From the NCBI GenBank assembly GCA_020439605.1, contig JAGQSI010000086.1:1-7547 (forward strand): 7,547 nucleotides of DNA, read 5' to 3'. Position 1 is the stretch's first letter; each line of letters begins with the position of its first letter. Both the position numbers and the translations under genes were made by a program. Shown in pieces: positions 1 through 5,759 of the stretch. Source of the DNA: Acidimicrobiales bacterium (lineage in GTDB: Bacteria; Actinomycetota; Acidimicrobiia; Acidimicrobiales; Iamiaceae). Under the pieces are notes generated by a model that was given only the letters and a program-made list of their open reading frames with translations, made no database searches and was not told the origin of the DNA.

Positions 1-35
1 GGTGCTGCGTGAACTCCTTGCAGGAACGTAGGAAC
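1..35. other. Left-edge flank downstream of the acyltransferase gene
   Basis: Only 35 bases follow the acyltransferase stop codon before the window ends. They hold no gene start, hairpin or T-run that I can support. Confidence 0.5.
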
Positions 36-1295
36 CTAGGGTTTCTTGCTCGGGGCGAGCTTCTTTGCTGCCTTTACCGCCTTTGCCAGCACGCCTTGGC
101 GGCCGATCACGGCGCGCAGGCCGCGGGGCCCCTTCGCGGACTTCGCAGCCTTCGCCGCCTTACGCTCTGCGCGCCGCCGCTTCTCCTCCGCGTCGATGCG
201 CGCGGCCTGCTCCAGCGACGGCGCGGAACCGCCCTTGGACACCGGGCGCCAGTACTCGCCGCCGGGGAAGGGCCCGTAGGCCTCCTCGTAGCGGGTGCGC
301 ACCTCGTCGACCAGCGCCTCCATCGCCTTCTTCAGGCGCGCGGTGGCCTCTTCTGGGGTGCCGGAGATGTCCACCGGCGAGCCGACCTTGATCCATACAG
401 GGAAGTGGTTGCGCCCCAGCTGGCGCGGGTGGTCCTTGGTCCACACGCGCTGCGAGCCCCAGATCGCCACCGGGATGAGCGGCGCGCCGGACTGCGCGGC
501 GATGCGCACCGCACCCGACTTTAGGCCCTTGATCTCGAACGCGCGAGAGATCGTGGCCTCCGGGAAGATGCCCACGAGGTTGCCCTCGCGGAGGCTGCGC
601 ACGGCCTCGTCGAGCGAGGCGGCCCCGGCCGCGCGGTCGACGGAGATGTGCCGCATGCCGCGCATGATGAGCCCCACCACGGGGACGTCGAAGATCTCCT
701 TCTTCGCCATGAATCGCACGAGACGGTGCCCCTTGAGGCTGGCCACGGTGCCGCCGAAGATGAAGTCGAAATACCCCGTGTGGTTGAACGCGAGCAGCGC
801 GGGGCCGGTCGCGGGCAGGTTCTCGACGCCTTCGAGCGTGAAGTCGATGCCCTGCGCCGCCAGCATCCGCTTGATCAGCGGCACGACGATGCGACCGTAG
901 AACGGCTCCTTCGCCTCGCTCGGGTGCGGCTCGTAGCTCGGGGTGTTCTTGGCCACCCAAAAGATGCTGCGCTTTTCCCAGATGTCGCGGTCGTGCACTA
1001 GGTTTCCTTCTTCGCTTGCTTTTGCTTGTCGACGCCTACGGCTTGCTTGGTCCGACTTCTTCGCGGCGAGCGAGAAAGCGTCGTATCCGGCCGCGCGGAC
1101 GGTGCCGATGAGCTTGTCCTCGTCGACGGTCGCCGGGTCGTACTCGACGCTAGCGGACTCCGTGGCGAAGTTGACGCTGGCGTTGACCCCGTCGAGCTTG
1201 TTGAGCTTGCGCTCCACGCGCGCCGAGCAGGACGTGCAGGTCATGCCCGTGACGCCGAGGTCGATGTGTACGAAGTTCTGGGTTGGCTGCGTCAT
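36..1295 (-). CDS. plsC: HMA (CopA-like) domain fused to PlsC-type 1-acylglycerol-3-phosphate acyltransferase
   Basis: A 419-residue ORF with two unrelated halves. Residues about 8-72 are a heavy-metal-associated domain with the Cu(I) motif GMTCTSC (17-23) followed by ARVERKLNKLDGV, the style of the first domain of CopA-type P-ATPases. No ATPase core follows. After an Arg/Lys/Gln-rich linker (84-95), residues about 130-340 are a PlsC/LPLAT domain with the HX4D catalytic motif NHTGYFD (171-177), VDR (219-221), FPEAT (244-248) and IPVAIWG (274-280). This enzyme class moves an acyl chain to lysophosphatidate in phospholipid synthesis at the inner membrane face. The tail (371-419) is rich in Lys, Ala and Arg. 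The ATG follows the copZ stop directly (TAAATG), with AGGTGG upstream inside copZ. If the halves are really separate genes, plsC could start at GTG 998 or GTG 956. Both domain calls are firm; whether one polypeptide is made is uncertain. Confidence 0.75.
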   Translation of the reverse strand: MTQPTQNFVHIDLGVTGMTCTSCSARVERKLNKLDGVNASVNFATESASVEYDPATVDEDKLIGTVRAAGYDAFSLAAKKSDQASRRRRQAKASEEGNLVHDRDIWEKRSIFWVAKNTPSYEPHPSEAKEPFYGRIVVPLIKRMLAAQGIDFTLEGVENLPATGPALLAFNHTGYFDFIFGGTVASLKGHRLVRFMAKKEIFDVPVVGLIMRGMRHISVDRAAGAASLDEAVRSLREGNLVGIFPEATISRAFEIKGLKSGAVRIAAQSGAPLIPVAIWGSQRVWTKDHPRQLGRNHFPVWIKVGSPVDISGTPEEATARLKKAMEALVDEVRTRYEEAYGPFPGGEYWRPVSKGGSAPSLEQAARIDAEEKRRRAERKAAKAAKSAKGPRGLRAVIGRQGVLAKAVKAAKKLAPSKKP

Positions 1296-1514
1296 TTAGA
1301 CCACCTGGTAGCCGGCCTCGGCGACGGCTGCGCGTACCTCGGCCTCGTTGATGTTTGTTCCCTCGACCACGACCTTACCGGTCGCGGGTGTTGCGACGAC
1401 GAGGTTGACGCCCTTCACGGCACCGACCTCCTCCTCGACGGCCGCCTTGCAGTGGCCGCAGGTCATGCCGGTGACGTCGAAGACGCGGGAATCGAAGGTG
1501 GAATCGGTGCTCAT
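1296..1514 (-). CDS. copZ: CopZ-like copper chaperone (HMA domain)
   Basis: A 72-residue protein consisting of one HMA domain, the usual size for CopZ. The Cu(I)-binding motif GMTCGHC lies near residues 16-22, followed by the typical KAAVEEEVGAVKGV helix, and the fold ends at AGYQVV. CopZ proteins carry Cu(I) in the cytosol and hand it to the CopA exporter or to CopY/CsoR regulators. The start is supported by a good ribosome site (AGAGGA at 1522-1527, seven bases before ATG). The stop abuts the ATG of the HMA-acyltransferase gene (TAAATG), so the two are probably co-transcribed and translationally linked. A CsoR-type operator sits 57 bases upstream, implying copper induction. The usual partner, a full copA, is not present in the window; only its N-terminal domain seems to follow. 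Confidence 0.9.
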   Translation of the reverse strand: MSTDSTFDSRVFDVTGMTCGHCKAAVEEEVGAVKGVNLVVATPATGKVVVEGTNINEAEVRAAVAEAGYQVV

Positions 1515-1565
1515 GATGAAATCCTCTCGGGTTATTCTTTGGCCTTCTCGGCCCCAACACGTTCA

Positions 1566-1594
1566 AACCTATACCCCCTATGGGTATCTGGCAA
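1566..1594 (-). promoter_or_regulatory. Predicted copZ promoter
   Basis: On the minus strand TTGCCA (1594-1589) serves as a -35 box and TAGGTT (1571-1566) as a -10 box, with a 17-base spacer made of the CsoR-type dyad. Transcription would start near 1559 and leave a leader of about 45 bases that contains a small GGCC-TTCTC-GGCC hairpin (1541-1553). The boxes are moderate matches; the overlap with the operator is the main support. Confidence 0.5.
1571..1587. promoter_or_regulatory. CsoR-type copper operator
   Basis: A perfect inverted repeat, ATACCC-CCTAT-GGGTAT, lies upstream of copZ. C-tract/G-tract dyads flanked by ATA/TAT are the recognised pattern of Cu(I)-sensing CsoR repressors, which leave the DNA when copper binds. 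The dyad fills the spacer of the predicted copZ promoter, as expected for a repressor site. No csoR gene lies in the window, so the regulator is inferred from the site alone. Confidence 0.75.
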
Positions 1595-1667
1595 CCCCAT
1601 GAATCCTTTTGCCGAACGCCATCTCGTTGACGTGGCAACATTCGCCGAGATCAATCAGGGGAAATCG

Positions 1668-2771
1668 ATGAGAGCAGCAGTTCTTGAACAGGCCGGAGCG
1701 CCTCTAATCATTCGCGACGACATCGACATCGAAGCGCCCCGCGCTGGTGAAGTAGCCGTGCAAGTAACCCACTGCGGGGTCTGTCACAGTGACCTCTCGA
1801 TCATTGAAGGCAAGTTTCCTGCTGCATTCCCGGTAATCCTCGGCCACGAGGCCGCAGGAATTGTCACCGCAGTCGGAGCAGAGGTTCTGACCCATGAGGT
1901 TGGCGATCACGTCGTGTTGACACCCTGCCCACCCTGCGGAACATGCCACTGGTGTGTCAGGGGACAGTGGAGCCTCTGTGTCAACAGTGATTCGATGGTG
2001 ACCTGCGCATTTCCGGACGGCTCCACACGGCTGTCTCGAAACGGTGAGGTCATCTATCGAGGAGTTGGTGTCGCGGCGTTTGCAGAAACAGTGGTGATTC
2101 AGGCCACTGGTGCTGTGAAGATTCCAAAGGACATACCTCTTGACATCGCGTGTGTGGTCGGTTGTGCGGTGCAGACCGGGGTAGGCGCTGTGATAAACAC
2201 CTCCATTGTTGGAGAGGGAGACACCGTGCTGGTCATGGGTGCAGGCGGCATCGGCCTGTCCATCGTCCAAGGAGCACGCCTAGCTGGCGCCAGTCAGATC
2301 ATCGTGAGCGATCCGGTTGCCAAACGACGTGAGGTCGCGCTCGACCTCGGTGCCACCCACGTGCTGGACCCAACGTCTGACGATGTGGTCGCAGCAACAA
2401 TCGAGACTTCCGAAGGGGTCATCGGAGTGGACTTTGCCTTCGACGCAGTCGGATCGAGTTCACTGATCTGCGCTGGCATCGATGCAACCAGAAAGGGCGG
2501 CACGACCGTCATGGTGGGGGTTCCACCGCTAGATGACCCACTCACCTACCCGCTCCCCGCCATTCTTGCCGTAGGCGAAAAGAAGCTCATCGGTTCGTTG
2601 CTCGGGTCGTGCAATTCCCTGCGGGACATACCAAAGATCGTCTCACTTAGTCGCTCGGGCCGCCTCGACCTGAACGCTCTGATCACCGAGAGACGCCCCT
2701 TGGAAGACATCAACATCGCCCTCGAAGATCTGTCCGCATCACGTGGCATCCGAACAGTCATCGAGTTCTGA
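1668..2771 (+). CDS. Zinc-dependent alcohol dehydrogenase (MDR superfamily, class III-like)
   Basis: A 367-residue medium-chain dehydrogenase, full length for the family. It oxidises alcohols or reduces aldehydes with NAD in the cytosol. Catalytic zinc ligands are C36 (CGVCHSD), H60 of GHE and C166. The structural zinc is held by C90, C93, C96 and C104. The nucleotide-binding GAGGIG is at 191-196, and D215 at the end of the second strand favours NAD over NADP. The SRNGEVIYRGVGVAAFAE stretch resembles class III and mycobacterial Adh proteins. The exact substrate cannot be told. ATG 1668 is chosen because MRAAVLEQAG is the usual family N-terminus and AGGGG (1657-1661) lies six bases before it. 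An in-frame ATG at 1599 would add 23 unmatched residues. It is convergent with the F420-dependent reductase gene, and the 5' side lies beside a composition change. Confidence 0.92.
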   Translation: MRAAVLEQAGAPLIIRDDIDIEAPRAGEVAVQVTHCGVCHSDLSIIEGKFPAAFPVILGHEAAGIVTAVGAEVLTHEVGDHVVLTPCPPCGTCHWCVRGQWSLCVNSDSMVTCAFPDGSTRLSRNGEVIYRGVGVAAFAETVVIQATGAVKIPKDIPLDIACVVGCAVQTGVGAVINTSIVGEGDTVLVMGAGGIGLSIVQGARLAGASQIIVSDPVAKRREVALDLGATHVLDPTSDDVVAATIETSEGVIGVDFAFDAVGSSSLICAGIDATRKGGTTVMVGVPPLDDPLTYPLPAILAVGEKKLIGSLLGSCNSLRDIPKIVSLSRSGRLDLNALITERRPLEDINIALEDLSASRGIRTVIEF

Positions 2772-2858
2772 ACCGCGCATTCGCTCAGATCAGATAGCAC
2801 CAGTGGCTAGTCCCGTGGTGGCTCGATAGAGACCAAAGCGTGCAGAGCAGCAAAGCTC
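2772..2858. other. Convergent intergenic gap
   Basis: This gap lies between the stops of the alcohol dehydrogenase and the convergent reductase gene. It holds two weak dyads: CACCA...TGGTG (2798-2820, 13-base loop), and AGAGC-AGCAAA-GCTCT (2844-2859), which runs one base into the reductase stop codon. Neither has a following T-run on either strand, so I do not call an intrinsic terminator. Confidence 0.4.
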
Positions 2859-3344
2859 TCAGAGCGGCTGTAGGTCAAACACGCGTATGTTGCGTCCGCT
2901 CGACTCCACATAGTCATCGTACGCCGGCCACGCCTCAACCAGAGTTGGCCAAACAGCAGCCTTCTGCTCATCGGTCAAGAGGCTTGCTACAACCTGGTAG
3001 GTGGTGGCCCCATAGGAAACCTTTGCCTGAGGATTGGCTATCAGGTTCCCCGTCCATGCCGGATGCTTCTCCTGACCAAAGTTGGAGCCGACAACCCACC
3101 ATCCAACCGGTTGGGGGACACAGGCCAAGGGTGTCTCACGCTCCAGCCCACTCTTGGCGCCCACCGTGGTCAACACGATGCTCGGAACCAACAGGCGGCT
3201 CACGATGACGCGCCCTCCTGTCAGTCGGTGCAACAGCCGATCCGTTGGGGGCACGATCTTGGGTCCGACCTTGCGGAACCAAGGGCTCGTGGCCATCTTC
3301 TGCATCGATCTACCGATCGGACCTTCTACGTCGAACATTGCCAT
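2859..3344 (-). CDS. Ddn-family F420H2-dependent nitroreductase/quinone reductase
   Basis: A protein of about 161 residues with the compact split-barrel fold of deazaflavin (F420)-dependent reductases such as mycobacterial Ddn. Family signatures from the chosen start are LLHRLTGGRV (37-46), LTTVGAKSGLERETPL (58-73) and VGSNFGQEKHPAW (85-97), followed by NLIANPQAKV (100-109). These residues form the F420 pocket in known members, which reduce quinones or nitro compounds using F420H2 near the membrane. The real substrate is unknown. The frame stays open to 3413, with further ATGs at 3365 and 3338. I take 3344 because earlier starts would run into the divergent SDR gene and add no conserved residues. 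No clear ribosome site precedes any of them, so a leaderless message is possible. Its presence implies that the host makes F420, in keeping with Actinomycetota. Confidence 0.88.
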   Translation of the reverse strand: MAMFDVEGPIGRSMQKMATSPWFRKVGPKIVPPTDRLLHRLTGGRVIVSRLLVPSIVLTTVGAKSGLERETPLACVPQPVGWWVVGSNFGQEKHPAWTGNLIANPQAKVSYGATTYQVVASLLTDEQKAAVWPTLVEAWPAYDDYVESSGRNIRVFDLQPL

Positions 3345-3363
3345 CGTGCGCGAGGCTAGAGCC

Positions 3364-4164
3364 ATGAACTGGCATGAAGCACACGTGATGGTTACGGGTG
3401 GCTCGAGCGGCATCGGCCAAGCCGTGGCTCAACTCGCCGCACACAGGGGCGCGAACCTCACGTTGATCGCCCGGGGCGCAGACAAACTCAATGATGTTGC
3501 CAACGAGATCAAGGACTCCACGACCCGCGTGGTTGCGACACCATGTGATGTCAGCGACAAGGATGCGCTCAATTCAGCAGTCGCTTCAGCCACAGCAGAA
3601 CTCGGACCAGTTGATGTTCTTATCTGCTCGGCCGGTATTGCTGTTCCGGGCCGGTTTCTAGAAGCCGACGATGAGAAGTTCCGTTCAATGATGGAGATCA
3701 ACTACTTCGGCACCCTGTGGTGTGTTCGAGCAGTTGCCCCATCGATGGTCAGTCGTCGGCGCGGTTCGATCGTCGGAGTCTCGTCTGCGGCCGGACTCCT
3801 CGGGATCTACGGCTTCAGCGCGTATGGCGCATCCAAGTTTGCGGTCCGTGGAATGCTCGAGTCGCTTCGTAGCGAACTGGCCCCCCACGGCGTACATGTT
3901 GGGTGCTGTTACCCGCCGGATGTAGATACACCAATGCTCGCTGGCGAAGAACAGTTCAAGCCGCCAGAGACCAAAGCAATTGCTGGGACCATCAAACCGC
4001 TAAGTGCAATTGAGGTGGCGGAGTCGATTCTGCGCGGTATCGACAAGAAGCAGTCAGAAATTTACGCTGACCCCACAACTCGTGCGCTTGCTAGATCAGT
4101 CACTGCAGTTCCGGGGATCTATCGCAGGGTGATGGACCGCAAGGTTAAGGCCACCAAGGCCTGA
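3364..4164 (+). CDS. Short-chain dehydrogenase, 3-ketodihydrosphingosine reductase-like
   Basis: A 266-residue classical SDR. The cofactor motif TGGSSGIG is at 11-18, and R37 after the second strand favours NADPH. CSAG (88-91) replaces the usual NNAG. N113, S141, Y154 and K158 (YGASK) complete the catalytic tetrad. The stretch YPPDVDTPML (183-192) followed by KPPETKAI closely resembles the YPPDTDTP...KP.ET block of eukaryotic 3-ketodihydrosphingosine reductase (KDSR/Tsc10), which reduces 3-ketosphinganine in sphingolipid synthesis. No serine palmitoyltransferase is nearby, so another keto-lipid or alcohol substrate is equally possible. ATG 3364 has GAGG at 3352-3355, eight bases upstream. The frame is open further back, but only as antisense of the reductase gene. 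It is divergent from that gene with 19 bases between starts, and its stop is one base from the convergent engB stop. Confidence 0.9.
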   Translation: MNWHEAHVMVTGGSSGIGQAVAQLAAHRGANLTLIARGADKLNDVANEIKDSTTRVVATPCDVSDKDALNSAVASATAELGPVDVLICSAGIAVPGRFLEADDEKFRSMMEINYFGTLWCVRAVAPSMVSRRRGSIVGVSSAAGLLGIYGFSAYGASKFAVRGMLESLRSELAPHGVHVGCCYPPDVDTPMLAGEEQFKPPETKAIAGTIKPLSAIEVAESILRGIDKKQSEIYADPTTRALARSVTAVPGIYRRVMDRKVKATKA

Positions 4165-4165
4165 G

Positions 4166-4888
4166 CTAGTCGTCCCAACCGTCGTCTGTATCCACCCGAG
4201 GCCCGTTGTCTGGAAGCTTCGACTGGTCCCGGGGCCCAGTACTTGGTTTGGAACGCTTCGGTTTGGATCTGGCGTTGCGCGAGCGCGACTCCTGACCGCT
4301 TGAGCCAGCCCATTCCAATATCTTGCGGCGCAACCCATCGACGTTCATGTTCTTGGCTGCGCTGACCCACTCGATGTCGCCAACCCCAAGTCCACAACCA
4401 GTTGCGAGTTCGCTCTGGCGGGTGCCCCGGCGAGAGGGTTTCACCTTGTCGAGCTTGGTGGCCACGATCTTTATGGGCAGATTCTCCGCACGCAACCATT
4501 CAAGGGCTTCGACGTCTCGCTTGGTTGGGCCAACTTCGGCGTCCACGAGCACTATCACAGCCCGAAGGTTGTGACGACCAAGCAGGTAGCCCTCGATCAT
4601 TGCGGACCAACCTGCACGAACAGAGCCTGGGGCAGCAGCGAACCCGTAGCCGGGCAGGTCCATCACAGTTCTGCCGTCGGGCAACGCAAACAGGTTGAGT
4701 AGCTGAGTTCTACCCGGGGTCTTGGACACTTTGGCCAGTTGAGTTCTGTTGGCCAAAGCGTTGATCAGAGAGCTTTTGCCCACGTTGGAACGTCCCACGA
4801 TCGCCACTTCGCCGGGCGTTGCGGGAAGGTCGCTCAAGCGAGCACCCGAGGTCACAAACTGCAGTTGTAGAGGACCATTTGTAGACAT
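4166..4888 (-). CDS. engB: EngB/YsxC ribosome-biogenesis GTPase with C-terminal extension
   Basis: A 240-residue TrmE-Era-like GTPase. All nucleotide-binding motifs are present: G1 GRSNVGKSS (32-40), G2 TPGRT (57-61), G3 DLPGYG (77-82), G4 TKLDK (144-148) and G5 SAAKN (176-180). EngB acts in the cytosol in late assembly of the 50S ribosomal subunit and is essential in several bacteria. The GTPase domain ends near residue 195. About 45 further residues form a hydrophilic tail that is first Arg/Lys/Ser-rich and then acidic, ending DTDDGWDD. Typical EngB proteins are about 195-210 residues, so this tail is an addition. Its ATG overlaps the TGA of the upstream hydrolase gene (TGATG, 4890-4886) with only a weak ribosome site, so translation is probably coupled. 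The stop lies one base from that of the convergent SDR gene. Confidence 0.95.
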   Translation of the reverse strand: MSTNGPLQLQFVTSGARLSDLPATPGEVAIVGRSNVGKSSLINALANRTQLAKVSKTPGRTQLLNLFALPDGRTVMDLPGYGFAAAPGSVRAGWSAMIEGYLLGRHNLRAVIVLVDAEVGPTKRDVEALEWLRAENLPIKIVATKLDKVKPSRRGTRQSELATGCGLGVGDIEWVSAAKNMNVDGLRRKILEWAGSSGQESRSRNARSKPKRSKPSTGPRDQSKLPDNGPRVDTDDGWDD

Positions 4889-5727
4889 CAGATTCCAGTC
4901 AGTATCTGTTCACCAAGTGCCTCGACACACTCTGCTTCTAGAGCATGGCCAGCGCCAGCAAACACATGTAGGCAACAGTTTGGTATCTGCTCAGCCAAGC
5001 GGGCGACTCCCTTGCCCATACCACCCCCATGATCTTGATCTCCCCACAACAACAGAGTTGGCTGCGATACTGATGGGGCAAGGTCAAAGAGGCTGTATCT
5101 CAACTGGTCCGCAGCCATACCCCAGTACATCATCACAAATCCTCGACTCATGACCCTGCGGTAGTAGTGAAACGTCTCTTCAAGGTGCGCCGATCGATGA
5201 GCGAACTCAGCCTGGTACCAGAACCGGCTCTGGATACGAACGGTCGGCCAGAACAAGGCTCGACCAAGCCAGGTTGGTGCGACCACACGATCGAGCAGTG
5301 ATGCCAGCAACGAACGAGACGGCCATGAACTACCGGGTGCCCAGGCCACCAGCTTCTTGAACCGGTCCGGAAACCTGAAGCCGAGACGAAGAACCAAGTT
5401 CCCGCCGAGGCTTCCACCAACTGGGACCGCCTCGGTGATGGCCAATTCATCGAGGAACTTGATGGTGACGGCTTCGTAGAAGGCCAAGTTGTAGGCACGT
5501 TGAGGCTTGTCGGATTCACCGCTTCCGGGATAATCCAACACCAGTACCCGTCGATTCTCACAAAGCAGCTCCACCAACGGTAGATAGCCCTCGATGCGAG
5601 CGGTGTGGCCCGGTATCACCAACACAGCGGGACCGTCGCTGACACCCGAGCGTGGGGCAACGTCGAGATACCTCAAACGCATCGAGTCGATGTTGATCCA
5701 GGAGGTCACAGTCCAAGGTTCCCACAA
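4888..5727 (-). CDS. Alpha/beta-fold hydrolase
   Basis: A protein of about 279 residues with the complete alpha/beta-hydrolase catalytic set. The oxyanion-loop PGHT is at 39-42, the nucleophile elbow GGSLGG places Ser at 106, the acid Asp lies in WGDQD (228-232), and the His is in GAGHALE (His 261). A cap region with many aromatic residues (about 150-210) would shape the substrate pocket. Substrate and reaction (ester, lactone, epoxide or other) cannot be read from the sequence. There is no signal peptide, so it is likely cytosolic. The start is uncertain: TTG 5727 has AGGG seven bases upstream, GTG 5709 is also possible, and ATG 5682 would clip the first beta strand. It lies 32 bases after the GGDEF-EAL gene and overlaps engB by one base, so the three are probably one transcription unit. 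Confidence 0.88.
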   Translation of the reverse strand: MWEPWTVTSWINIDSMRLRYLDVAPRSGVSDGPAVLVIPGHTARIEGYLPLVELLCENRRVLVLDYPGSGESDKPQRAYNLAFYEAVTIKFLDELAITEAVPVGGSLGGNLVLRLGFRFPDRFKKLVAWAPGSSWPSRSLLASLLDRVVAPTWLGRALFWPTVRIQSRFWYQAEFAHRSAHLEETFHYYRRVMSRGFVMMYWGMAADQLRYSLFDLAPSVSQPTLLLWGDQDHGGGMGKGVARLAEQIPNCCLHVFAGAGHALEAECVEALGEQILTGI

Positions 5728-5759
5728 TGTGTGGCCCTGTTGTGCGTGCAGGCAATCGC

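Noticed and set aside
12..27. AACTCC-TTGCAGGAAC resembles AACTCCGTTGCAGGAAC at 5811-5827, a possible direct repeat or attachment site
   Set aside because: One copy is inside the GGDEF-EAL coding region, the match has an indel and is short, and no mobile-element gene lies between them.
9..1001. Several long plus-strand and alternative minus-strand open frames across the acyltransferase gene
   Set aside because: They are low-complexity Arg/Ala/Pro-rich translations produced by high G+C opposite a gene with clear conserved motifs.
1627..1655. TTGACG followed 17 bases later by ATCAAT as a promoter for the alcohol dehydrogenase
   Set aside because: The -10 box is poor and transcription would begin at the ribosome-binding site.
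1026..1667. Upstream in-frame extension of the alcohol dehydrogenase frame back to 1026, and the ATG at 1599
   Set aside because: The extension is antisense to copZ and the HMA domain and matches no dehydrogenase N-terminus; the family start with a good ribosome site is at 1668.
1704..2270. A 188-codon minus-strand frame inside the dehydrogenase gene
   Set aside because: No recognisable domain; it is fully overlapped by a well-supported enzyme on the other strand.
2798..2859. Two small dyads in and at the edge of the convergent gap as possible terminators
   Set aside because: Stems are five base pairs and no T-run follows on either strand.
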